Positions 12,412-23,247 of a stretch of 64,000 nt of DNA are shown one piece after another. A model generated the notes under the pieces. That model did not search any database and was not told where the DNA came from. It saw only the letters and a program-made list of their open reading frames with translations. A program made the position numbers and the translations under genes. Origin of the DNA: Trichinella spiralis (taxonomy: Eukaryota > Nematoda > Enoplea > Trichinellida > Trichinellidae); assembly GCA_000181795.3 (NCBI GenBank), contig CM012955.1, positions 8,755,894 through 8,819,893 of the forward strand. Reading direction: 5' to 3'. The first letter of the stretch is position 1. Every line of letters begins with the position of its first letter.

Positions 12412-14542
12412 ATGTTTGCTAACACTTTATAGTGGATTTTCGTAAAACATCTTCTTAAAGCATATATTTTATTTTTGCAACAAAATACCGTTGGAAAATA
12501 TTACATTTCTAAAATAAATACTGTTTGAAATCATAATTTGTTTATAATTATGGCATTTTCACTGAAAACACTTTGTAATATCATAAAGTTATGCTATGAT
12601 TCATTTAAATGTTAAGACTCATTATTTTGAGGAATGTCAGCAAATTGAAGCAAAGCTATTTAATATGCACTTATACATATTTTTTTTCAGTTATCTTGGC
12701 TTAATGAAAGAAAAGTTTTCATTTTTTACATCATATATTTCATGAATATTCAGTTTTTGAATGATTTTAAAACAGGCTCTTTCTATTAGTGCAAATGTGT
12801 CAACTGATTGCTAGCACACAGTAATTACTTGAACATATTATTACTTGAATTACTAATTACTTGAATGACATCAATTTCCAATTATTCAATTAGCTCGTTG
12901 TTAGCTTTCGAGCGATTTCTGATATTAATTTTTTTAAAACAGCTTTCGTCTTATTTTCATTACTTGGGAAAACATTTAACAATGAAAAGCACAATTTAAG
13001 AAAATCTACGAAAAATAAAAGTATATGTCCGTGAAATGTGTGCATGTGTGTGCGTCAGAGTTTAGAAAAGCAGAAGCATGCTTTCACAGTGAAATTGAAA
13101 ATTTTCTCATTTATGCAAACGTTTGCCAGACAAATTAGATGATTGGTTGCTGATGAGCAGCAATAATGTTAGAAAGTTTTGTCTTTAAGATGAGATTTTT
13201 AAGCATGTTGAATTTTGCATAACCTAAAAAACAAAAGATATAAAACAAATTTTGAATGTTTTGATTTGCATTATTATTGCTTTTTGCTTAAATATTTTTT
13301 GAATAAGCAAGCATGTCCAGCGGTAAAATTATTTCACAAATTCAAAGGGCAACCACAGATTTCAATTCTCCATGATAGAAATTAAATTTCCGACTTGAAT
13401 GCAACTATAAAGTAAGTGAGCTTGCCTTGTAGTTAGTCGATGGGGCTTCTTTTATTGTATTAAATAAAGATGTAAATTTTTAATTTATACAGCTTATTAA
13501 GCGAATAAAAGTTTTACCATAAAAGAACATTACATCAGCAAAGATTAAATCATGCAAAATAATACTTTCTTTATTCATGCAGTTTATTGTAGTCAAAGAA
13601 AATGCTATTAATCGAATGTTTTATGCCGTATTTTACGTTTATTTTGTTCAGAGTATGAAAAACACTTATTTTGAATTTCAAATGTCACCGTCTCATCAAT
13701 GTGCATTTTATCATTTGCTCTGTTTGCTTGATTTATTCAGCGTAGCTAGAAAGCTGTCTATTTTATCTTACTTTACTTATTTTTTTCAAATCAGCACATC
13801 TCTGATGAAAGCAAATTCTTGGTAAGGAATATGTTTCATGAACATATGATCAACTATATGCAAATTTCTATTCGTTAGCAATGTCATCTTTAGCCGAATC
13901 AGTGAAAAAAGGTCTTCTTATTGCATGCATTATCTAGTGGATGTTTACAACGTTTGCAGCTGAGCCGACCGTTGACCAACAATAACAACAATTGGCTTTG
14001 ATGCTTGCAGACGTGAATTCAGCTCAAATAAATACAAACAAACCAACTCTGCGTAAGGGGTGTGTTTTGGTGGGCGTTGCTAGTGCTTGTTAAATCAGAA
14101 CTGTATTTGCAGTGCTTTTAAAAATAAAGATCCATTTGCACATGTTTTCATTTTCTGCAATTTTTAATTAAAGTTTTAAATCCAAGCCAAGAAAATGCTT
14201 TGAAATAAATCTAGGGTTAAAATTGCTTTCCAAAACAGTAGCAAACTTCGGATGAATAAGAATAAGATGGAAAGGGAAAAGCCAGGCGGCGACAACGGGT
14301 TGGCTAAAATTCCACTTGCCAACAAGCAGCTGTGTAAACAGATGGTTCAGCTTAACAGTGAGTGACTTGGCCAAGTCCACATTGCTCATTCGCGCTGCTA
14401 ATAAAGCTAGACGGCCTATAATCGCTTCTCGTCCGCTTCTTCTCACGTTTCGTCTTCTTGTGGAGGCGATAAACGACAAACACCAGCCTCTGGCTGATAC
14501 AGCATCAGGATTTTACCACCTTGGAATTGAACTACTGACGTG
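12412..14542. other. Intergenic region, upstream of the forkhead gene
   Basis: No coding exon recognised. The last 200 bases (14340-14542) are GC-richer and lack an in-frame upstream ATG for the forkhead protein, so they are read as its 5' UTR. A block near 14055-14085 carries GTGTG and GGTGGGCG motifs of the kind bound by Sp/KLF factors; this is only a motif match. Confidence 0.5.
12513..12518 (+). terminator. Poly(A) signal of collagen B
   Basis: AATAAA about 100 bases downstream of the TAA stop at 12411. Confidence 0.6.
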
Positions 14543-15412
14543 ATGACTGATCAACTGTTTTATCCCAACAGTATGGTCGACACTAGTGTAGATTTGTCAG
14601 ATATGCACACTGATGTCCATTCGTCTGTACAGCTGTTTCCTGAAAAGGTTGATGAGCATCCTTCTATTGAAGAATCCAGAGAAAACATCACTGAAACACT
14701 CACATCAAGACGTACTTGTAAGCGTACTGACAAACCACCCCATTCTTACATCGCCTTGATTGTAATGGCAATCGAAAATCGACCTACGAAAAGAGCAACA
14801 TTGTCAGAAATATATCAGTTTCTTCAAGAACGATTTGAATGTTTTCGTGGAACTTATCAAGGATGGAAAAATTCTGTCAGACACAACCTTTCTTTGAATG
14901 ACTGTTTTGTTAAGCTTCCAAAAGTAGCTGGTCGATCAGCTAAAGGGCATTATTGGGCAATTGATCCCGCAGCAGCGGCATGCCAGTTTTGTTTTGAGGA
15001 TGGATTCATTAAGCGTCGACCGAAGAAGGTGAAACGGACTAAAGAATGTTCAAGGATTGATGAGGCTCATTTTCAACGTCATTCAGCTCAAGAAGCGAAC
15101 AACTGGACCCAGAATGTTGATCTTCAACTACAAATGGGCAACGATAAAGCATCTGCTAATGCTGCCTTGTTGGCAGCTCCAGCACGATCACCAATAGTCC
15201 ATTATGGACAAACGGGAGGATACTGGATGAGTCAATGGGTTCACACGCCTAATGGATACCAAGCTGCGCCACCAATGCAAGATGAATTTTCCCAAACTCA
15301 ACAGTACATGTGCACACAGCAGCATCCATATGAAACTGCATCCGTCGCAACTAATGGACAGACGTTTTTTGACGGCGCTTATCAAACAATCGGTTCGTTT
15401 GACGTGCAGTAA
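14543..15412 (+). CDS. FOXF: Forkhead transcription factor, FoxF type (LET-381-like)
   Basis: Intronless, 289 residues from the ATG at 14543. The forkhead winged-helix domain spans about residues 63-165: [15 protein letters not shown], then [32 protein letters not shown] (recognition helix 3) and [10 protein letters not shown]. The residues [32 protein letters not shown] are the FoxF signature rather than FoxA, FoxL or FoxQ. After the domain come a basic patch (RRPKKVKR) and a Gln/Tyr/Met-rich tail typical of an activation domain. Wing 2 is unusual: between IDPA and FEDG there are extra Ala/Cys residues (AAACQFC) where FoxF proteins have SEFM. FoxF factors act in the nucleus in visceral mesoderm and, in C. 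elegans (LET-381), in coelomocyte and glial fates. Poly(A) signals lie at 15493 and 15504. The subfamily call is by memory of motifs. Confidence 0.9.
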   Translation: MTDQLFYPNSMVDTSVDLSDMHTDVHSSVQLFPEKVDEHPSIEESRENITETLTSRRTCKRTDKPPHSYIALIVMAIENRPTKRATLSEIYQFLQERFECFRGTYQGWKNSVRHNLSLNDCFVKLPKVAGRSAKGHYWAIDPAAAACQFCFEDGFIKRRPKKVKRTKECSRIDEAHFQRHSAQEANNWTQNVDLQLQMGNDKASANAALLAAPARSPIVHYGQTGGYWMSQWVHTPNGYQAAPPMQDEFSQTQQYMCTQQHPYETASVATNGQTFFDGAYQTIGSFDVQ

Positions 15413-17150
15413 TAATATTTCATGCTACTTGCAACATGTGGTTTTAAATTTAAAATCTTTATTCATTTACATACAGTTAGAAATAATTGCAAAATAAATT
15501 GCGAATAAATGTGATTGTTTCTATTTTGAATGATAATCTTACACGACATTATTCTTTTATTGTAAAATTGGGAATTTATTACACAGGCAAATTTATTGAT
15601 GTGACTTTATCATTGCAAATGCTTGGAAGTTTCTGCAACTTGAACAACAATTATATTTGAAGTCAACAGTTAAAAGGAATCACGTCTTCAAAAAACAAAT
15701 TTATATTTATACAATAAGTATTATAAATTGCTTTTGATGTGCATATGTTCATGTTATGCATAACTGTTTAACAAAAAATAAAGTTATCAGACAAGTGTAA
15801 AATTCAGATTTGAAAATCAAAATAAATTAGCAAATTAGACTTTTGCAAACATGCAAATTAACTTTCGAAGTATAATCTGATAGTCAAGTAGCAGTTTGAA
15901 ACATTTAAACATAAAAAAGGGATAAGCACAAAAAATTTCATTTGCACTCTTCAAATTACTTCTCTTATTTGCTCAATAATATGTGTGTCGATTCTTTGTA
16001 AAACCCATTATCTCTTTTCAAAACAAATACGAATATATTATGCAAAATTTGGTAAATACTTTCATTATTATGCATATGACACACTTTATCTTGTTAAACG
16101 AGTTCTATAAAGGTTCGAAGTAAAATTGTTGCTGCATATTAGCCGTAATATATTTGTTTGACTAATAAACCAAAACACGTTTAAGTTAAGCTGAATTTTT
16201 CGTATGAATTTTTGATAATTAATTGGAAGTTTTGATTAAAATATTGTTTTCCTTTAATTTTCCATGTTTTTTGCGTTTTAGTATGTATGCATTTAAATTT
16301 AACTTCTCTTTGTTATTCAGCTTAAAATTCTTTCTATCTAAACTTTTGATTTTTGAAGTACAATCATCTCTACTTAATGTGAAATGTAAAGCAATTTTAA
16401 TTCTTAAAATGCACATATCATTTCCTGCAATTTTTAATTAACTGAGCGTGTAGTATTCAAATTAGCAAACTACCGCATAAGCAAACGAGCACTTGGCAGC
16501 TTAGTCAAAATCAACCAATCAAGCCAGCATCAAAACAACAAAATACGCTTAAGCGGTGGGGTTCCTTACAAACTGTGCATGGTGATAATTTGATGATTAT
16601 TTAATGTTTTAAAATTATAATATTAATATTTGTATTTTATCACTTTTATTAATTATTTAACTTTTTCATTTATTTATTATCTTTGTCTTCCTTTAATCTT
16701 ATGCCTACATTACATTATTTTACAGTATGCTAAGCATTTTTTAGGTGGAACTGCGGAAGTCAAAAATGGAATGTAATTTTATTTTTTTTCCTCTTTAAAC
16801 ATTTACAATGAATTATTTAAATGTGTTGCGCATTTTTAATTATAACTAGCATAAGATTTTCAAGTTGAAATTTGTAACTTTATACAGTTGCTTGCTTTGT
16901 ATATATATTCATATAACGCGTGTCTGTTTGCTTTAATAAACGGTATTTTGCTTTGGCATGCCTGCGAAAAGTAATTATATATTTAATTTTTTTGATTATA
17001 CTCTATCAATATATTTCTATGCAATAAAAATGAATGCATAGCGCGTTTGTTGTAATAATTCAATTCTCAAAGTGTGCATTGAAAAAAATGCATTTTTAAG
17101 ATTGATTGTAAATTTGACGGCCAAGTATGCTCAACTGGCATTAACTGACT
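15413..17150. other. Intergenic region between the forkhead gene and FIBP
   Basis: AT-rich, with only short random frames. No RNA gene, repeat or exon recognised. The last few hundred bases should hold the FIBP promoter but no clear TATA box is seen. Confidence 0.6.
15493..15509 (+). terminator. Two poly(A) signals of the forkhead gene
   Basis: AATAAA at 15493-15498 and again at 15504-15509, 80-97 bases past the stop. Confidence 0.6.
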
Positions 17151-18816
17151 ATGAAGCACAGTTGTGATGTTTGCTTTACTACAACCGGTTATGATATTGA
17201 TGAAGTAGTACTGGATTATTGGATTGCTGGATACGATGGTAACTTTGCACTGATAGTTGTTTATTAAATTGCTGATAATTCAAAAGCGTTTCAGCCCATT
17301 CCACAAGCACCCAGCTGCTCAAGTCTGTTATGTTTACAGAATTTTCAGACATAGACTATGGATGTATGCTTGCCGAAGTTGAGGACGCATTTCGACTGTT
17401 TCAACTAACATCGAAATATATGGAATCGCCGCCTCGTCTATGCGAGCAGCGCTTACTACCCTTGACTACTCCAATGTGTGAGATGCTGATTTCAAAGTAA
17501 ATGTTCGCTTTTTGTAATTTTTGGAGACAGATTTTTGGAGAATTATTTTAGATATTATGAAATTGACGATATCGTTTTGAGAGAAATTGTTGGGAAAAAG
17601 CCATCTACTAAACTGAAAAAAGAAGCGAGTGAAATTTGTTTGAGAGCAAATATAAATTATTATAGTTGCAGACGGCAGGTGAGCTTTTCTTAGATTTCAT
17701 TTATTTAGTATGCTTCGTTGATTTTCATCGATTAAAGCTGGAGAACTTTCGAAGAATATTTAAAGCAGTTGAAAATTGTAAAGGAAATCTGTTGCTGGAA
17801 ATTAGGAGAAAATTTTTGCTTCCATCACGCCTTTGCAAGTGATGAATAGGTTGTTTTTGAATTGAATTGACGCATAACTTTTAATATCGCATAGGAGGTA
17901 TGCTCTAGCCATATTTATGTGCACTTATCGATTTGAATTTCCAAGAAAAAGACTTGGATATTTATCTTTTGATGATCTATGCGTCTGTTGTATAAAGATG
18001 ATAAACTGTTGGTCGAACAGGGCATTTGGTAAGTTTCGGCCAAGTTCAACAATGATTGTGTTAAAAACTGCCTATATCAGCTATTGATGTGTGCTTTTCA
18101 ACTCATTATTAGAAGAAATGGAAACTGAATCAGATATATGGTTAAGTCGAGAGTTTTTGGCCAGCATTAAAGACGCGAAAATACTTTGTGAAAGAAGTAC
18201 TATTGATGAGTTGAAAAAGTATGTAAATAATATAGATTATTTTTCACAAAAAGAAAAAGTGAATTGAATAACTATAAACAGATATATATATTTTTATTTA
18301 TTTATTTTAGCAGGTTGAATCGACGACTGATTTCCGTTTTGAGTCCAGCTGCGTTTATTAATTTCAAATGCAATAGTAGAGTGAGTGTTTTCTTTTCAGT
18401 AAAATTGCTCTATTTATATTTGTGATCATTTTAAAGTCATATTGTAAAGTTGTGATAAACATTGGTATGGAATTGAGTCAAGGTAGAGAATTGCGGGATT
18501 TTTTTGTCGACATTTTTGAAAATGTAAAATTTACCTATTTTTATTTTACTTATATAGATTAATTTCAGTATTTTTTCTAGATTATTATTCCTTGTCATGA
18601 AGGCAGGTGGACCAAAGATGATTTGCGAAAATTTTGTTTTGAATTGATGAAAGAGCTGTCGGATATGCTGCTTAAGTTGAAGTAATTAAATAGTGAAAAC
18701 ATTTTTTAAATTACAGTTTAACATTGTTTACTAATTTGAGACAAGACAGCTTCTTGGTTGATATTTGGAATCGTTATCTGGACGTTTTTACAGTATGCGT
18801 CACACAGATGCTGTGA
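17151..18816 (+). CDS. FIBP: FIBP homologue (acidic FGF intracellular-binding protein)
   Basis: Ten short exons: 17151-17238, 17295-17496, 17552-17678, 17738-17838, 17895-18028, 18113-18218, 18314-18380, 18437-18523, 18581-18681 and 18717-18816; 1113 bases, 370 residues, close to the 364 of human FIBP. Matching blocks run the whole length: YDIDEVVLDYWIAGYD (near residue 13), KYYEIDDIVLREIVGKK, SCRRQ followed by LENFRRIFKAVE, LPSRLCKRYALAIF, RFEFPRKRLGYLSFDDL, EFLASIKDAKIL, ELRDFFVDIFE and a C-terminal DIWNRYL. The family is intracellular, all-helical, lacks a known enzyme motif, and in mammals binds acidic FGF and supports mitogenic signalling. Exon 7 could start at 18311 instead (adds one residue in frame). 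It converges on collagen C with only 121 bases between stop codons. No canonical AATAAA was seen close downstream. Confidence 0.93.
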
Positions 18817-18874
18817 TAACTTGAAAATCTTTTCTTTTGGGGTACTTTTTACAAACAACAATGTTTCGACGATT

Positions 18875-18880
18875 TTTATT
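18875..18880 (-). terminator. Poly(A) signal of collagen C
   Basis: AATAAA on the minus strand about 58 bases past the collagen C stop. It lies between the two convergent stop codons, close to the end of FIBP, so the 3' UTRs of the two genes probably overlap or nearly touch. Confidence 0.6.
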
Positions 18881-18937
18881 TTTTGAAATTAATGTTGGTA
18901 AGTTTTTGCGCAATATAAAAGTTCAGGACTGGCGTTC

Positions 18938-20418
18938 TCACGCTCTGGCATGTCTCCATTTTCCGAGAAGGCTTTTTGCAGGTTCTGGTAAGTTGGAATC
19001 TTCGACAACAGAATTCGGTTGCATATAGCAGTGATAACAAGTGCCTGGTTGGCCTGAAAGTGACAAATAAGTGCGTCACGTTTGAAAGATTTTTGTTCGT
19101 ATTTACCTGGTTCTCCTTGCGGTCCCGGTGGGCCAGGTTCACCTGGTGGACCCGTTCGTCCGCGGTCACCTTGTGTTCCCCTTGGACCTGAAATCAGTAA
19201 CTGCAGTTTGTATTCAATATTTTTGCATTGTATTTTACCTGGTGGGCCAGGAGGTCCTTGGTATCCGTCTTTTCCTATAATTTCATGTGACTGACAATTG
19301 AAAACAGTTGCTTTTTTCACAGTTTTAAATTATACCTGGAATTCCTGGATGTCCTCTTGGTCCAGGAGGCCCGACTGGTCCAGGTGGTCCTGAGATGAAA
19401 GAAAAGTTAAAAATTATTATTCAGAAAATTTCACAGAGTGAAATTACCTGGTGGAGCACCATTGATAACTCTTCCTGGTTTTCCAGGGGGACCCTTTTCA
19501 CCCTGTGTTTAGTTTGGAAAAATTTTCACCCGTTCTATGCATTAAAATGTTTTTAAATGTACTCACCTGTTCTCCTGGATCACCCCTGGAAAATGTAATA
19601 ATTGTATATTAATAATAAGTTTTAGTATGAAATTGAGAAAACTAACCTTTCGCCCATTATACCGTGTGGTCCTTTTCTACCTGGAAGTCCAGGTTCACCT
19701 GGTAGTCCTTTCTCACCCTGAGGACCAGTTGGTCCTTTTGGTCCAGGAAGACCTGGATCGCCTGTGATGAAGAGATAAAAGCAAAGTAATTTGAATGCTG
19801 TGGCTAAAGGTTATTTTTCTTTTGACACTTACCCGGTGGCCCAGATGGACAACGTTGGCAAGGCTCTGAAAGTTTGCATTTCAGTTAGCATTCTAAAGAT
19901 GAATTCATGCAAGCACGTATTACCCATAGTTTCTTCTTCTGTAAGTAGTTTTCCATCTCGTCCTGGTTCTCCATCAATACCCGGCAATCCTGGCTCACCG
20001 TCACATCCGTCAATACCTGGAGCACCGGGAGGACCTGGTGGTCCTTGTTGGCACGTGCAACAAGTGACTTGACCATAACTGGGGGCACTGTGTTGTATGC
20101 TATTTCCATAGCCTGTATAATCAGCTGATCGGCGAGACCTAGCCAAGATCAGATCTGCATCCATTGCTTTTTCCCACAACTTTTGGGCATGGTGCTGAAA
20201 ACATTGCTTTTTAGTAGTAATTGATTAGTTATTTGTTTTCATTTCAGTATTCCATTTACATGACATCGCTGTATGTCAGCGTTGATCAGCTCACAAGTGC
20301 GTTGCGCATGCATGAAATACAATGGAATTACGACGATACAGGTAAACGTGGTGATCGTGCTAAGGAACGTTGCACTGATCAATGTCCATTTTGCTGCTGT
20401 GCATTGTGATTGAGTCAT
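18938..20418 (-). CDS. Cuticle collagen C
   Basis: Ten exons on the minus strand: 20418-20260, 20194-19924, 19865-19833, 19761-19647, 19585-19567, 19502-19448, 19389-19336, 19274-19239, 19187-19107 and 19053-18938; 939 bases, 312 residues. The start [10 protein letters not shown] was chosen because it places the membrane segment (about residues 12-36) as in its paralogues; an in-frame ATG further upstream would add an Asn-rich leader. R72-S-R-R75 is the processing site. [13 protein letters not shown] begins the helix, [11 protein letters not shown] divides it, and a short break reads [13 protein letters not shown]. Exon 5 is only 19 bases. The tail has [10 protein letters not shown] and a basic end (KWRHARA). 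Downstream exons follow Gly-X-Y periodicity (55, 54, 36, 81 bases). The plan is closest to collagen D, its neighbour on the same strand, so a local duplication is likely. Structural cuticle role inferred from family. Confidence 0.93.
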
Positions 20419-21861
20419 AGCGTTGGCGGATGAACAACCACAACTTATGGATTTGTTGTTGTTGTTGTTTGTGGTTTTATTTTCTGAATATTTCACACAA
20501 GACTGACCTGGCCTGTAGTTCGTACCGATGGACAGCGACAAGTGGTTCGTTGACTTCTTCTTCAGTTGCAGTGTCATTCACATCACATCGTACCAGCAGG
20601 TTTTCTTGCATTGTCATTCCCAGCATACTGTGCAGTGCACTGAAGTAAAGGTATGGTTTCAATTTTAATGTTCAAACTTCCGCATTTTTTTACAAATGCT
20701 CAACTCTGCTAGCGTTTGTAAAACTACTTCAGAGGTATGCCATTTGCGGCAACTGTTTTTCTTATTTATGTAATTGAACACAGTGGGTAATCAAATTGCT
20801 TCTATTGAGCAATGCACATATGTATTGGAAAGCGAAAAGCAAACAAAACAAAATTCATACATTTTGTAATAGCATTAGCAAAGGAGAGTGTTGATTTGAA
20901 ATGTCTGCCCTTGGCAGCAATGCAAATGGCCTATTTCATTTGGTAGCTATTATTTGAATGACAAAACTTGTCAGGGGTGATATAAATTTTCTGATGGCTC
21001 ACGGCAACAAGTAAAAGGGGAGTGGCTTCGTTAGGTCGAACGTTGAACAGATCTCACTATGTGTTGGATAAATTATTTGTTCTGCTTTTCTTCAAACTGG
21101 TAAATCTTTACGTGGTGTGATAGAAATTTGAAACGGTTTTTGTACAAATTCAAGAAATGATACAAATCAACAAATTCTATTACAAATTACTGCTTACATT
21201 GAATTCCAATTTATATTTGTTCGCAGATCTATTGAACAATCAATATCATTGATTTTGCAGTTTCTTTAAATGTATTCTGAAAGGAAATTTTTTCTATTTT
21301 GTCAGCGTATCTGGAAAGTCAGTTGAAATTGTGATTGTTGTTAAAACTTCAGAACAGTGTTTTGAATAATATCATAAGCATTCAGCCAGCCCTACCCTGT
21401 TTCTATCTATCTCAGTTTCATTATGGCAACAGATTCATTTGCAATTTGTATTGCTGTTTTATTTCTAATGTAAAAATTCTTTTACATGTGAGATATTGCA
21501 GTTTGTTGTGAATTTTTAAAATCATCTCTATTTATTTGTCAATTCATTCAACAAGGATGGAAGATGGCTTTTTTCAACACTGGCTAATTCATTTCAGCAC
21601 AATCCTTGACAAAATGTTTTAGCATTTAAAATCCAAAAAGTCGTATATAGTCAGTATATATCATTGTGTAATCCGGTGTTATTTTTCTTGCTTTTTATGT
21701 TATTTTCATAAATAGCGATTCAAATCCATTAATTTACAAAATTAAAATTTTACTCTGTTGAAATAATGAAATAAAACAGCATACTATATTTGAAAATTTG
21801 ATTGAATATGTAGACAGATTGGGAAGTGTAAAGAAAAGGAAGAATGTAATTTGCAATGGAT
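20419..21861. other. Spacer between collagens C and D
   Basis: Upstream region of collagen C (20419-20900) and 3' flank of collagen D. The first 150 bases are open on several frames because of TTG/ACA-rich composition; no independent gene is supported. No other element recognised. Confidence 0.55.
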
Positions 21862-23247
21862 TTAAGCTTTTTTGTATTCGAAGCCGGCTTGGGTACGGGG
21901 CGGTGGGCAGTGGTCGCATGATCCTGGTCTGCCTGGTGGACCGCGCGGGCCTGCATATTGACGAATAAATATTAGATACTAATTTTTTACATTCTTATTG
22001 CAATACAATAATAATACCTGATTTTCCCGGCAATCCAACTGGACCTTCAGGGCCGATTTCACCAGGGTCTCCAGGAGGACCGGGTGGTCCGTGGGCTCCA
22101 GCAGTTCCGTCTCTACCTGGCGGGCCAGGGGGTCCTCTTGGTCCTGTAATTTTCCTCATTATAATATGCATTTTTCTTGAGGTGCTGATGTAAAAGTTAT
22201 TTTACCTGGTAGACCTGGTGATCCTGGTGGACCAGGTGGTGCAGTGTTAATAACTTTTCCTAAAGTAAGCATACATTTATTTATTTCTTCAGTTTTTTAC
22301 CTCTTCAGCAATATCTCAGCTGTATATACCTGGTTCACCAGGGGGTCCTTTTTCTCCTGGTTCTCCAGGAATTCCAGGTGGTCCAGGTGGTCCTAAATTA
22401 GTCAGTTACAAGTAATGAGCTTTGGGACAGAAAGTTTTCCTTTACCTTGCGGTCCAGGACGGCCTGGGGTTCCATCAACTCCTGGTTCTCCTGGATCACC
22501 TTGCGGTCCGGGTAATCCTTTGGGTCCAGGAGGTCCTGGTGGGCCAACAGGTCCTGGTGGGCATTTTTGACACGGAGGCTGTAAAATTATAATTGTTTTC
22601 TTCTGTTATTCAGGCATACGAATGTGCAGTAAATTACTTTTGGAGGTGGAGGAGGAAGTAAATGACCATCTCTGCCTGGGGGACCAGGATTACCAGGGCG
22701 GCCAGGAGCACCAGGACGTCCATCTCGTCCTGGTGGACCTGGTGGACCTGGGGGACCTTGTTGACAAGAGCAGCCTATAAAAGAATAGTATTTTAAAAGT
22801 ACTGTTAAGCAGTGGTGAGTTTCTCTTGTCAAAAATTACAATCTCCTGCAGGAAGAACATTAATTGATGGAATGCTTCCGTATTGACGTTTCGCTCGAGA
22901 AAGGAACAACGGTAGACGACTAGCGGCAGCGAGTTTTGGCGCTTTGTTTATCGACAAAGCATGTAATTGTACCATTTCTTTCCACATATCTTTGGAGCGA
23001 GCCTGAAGTATAGTATAAACAGATGTTATAATAAATTTATATGCAAATTTTAAGAAAAAAAGAAGTAATTTCTCACTTTACAAAAGTCAACTTCGTCCTG
23101 CATGATCGTTTGTACATTTTGTACATAGTTGTACATAAGTGGCAATGTGATCACACAAGAAAGAACAGCTACGGTGCTGAAAGCAACAGCACAAAAAGCG
23201 ACTGGCCTTAAAGAACGTCTTGTAGACAGCTCACTTTGCCCATGCAT
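21862..23247 (-). CDS. Cuticle collagen D
   Basis: Eight exons on the minus strand: 23247-23077, 23002-22840, 22774-22638, 22578-22446, 22392-22330, 22259-22206, 22143-22018 and 21950-21862; 936 bases, 311 residues, no internal stop. The N-terminus [12 protein letters not shown] leads to a hydrophobic segment (about residues 15-38). The processing site is R93-A-K-R96 before [17 protein letters not shown] starts the helix. A proline-rich break (HLLPPPPPK) and [12 protein letters not shown] follow, then [13 protein letters not shown], the same interruption as in collagen C. The C-terminus is [19 protein letters not shown]. Three successive helix exons are 63, 54 and 126 bases, all multiples of nine. 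Collagens C and D share cysteine spacing and the VINxAPP break, so they are likely tandem paralogues. Function as a cuticle structural protein is inferred from the family. Confidence 0.94.

Noticed and set aside
14168..14479. 103-codon minus-strand frame upstream of the forkhead gene
   Set aside because: It is antisense to the probable forkhead 5' UTR, has random composition past the first 40 residues and no splice partner.
14316..14543. Open frame of 75 codons ending at the forkhead start codon
   Set aside because: It does not begin with ATG and is out of frame with the forkhead protein. The sequence is better read as 5' UTR.
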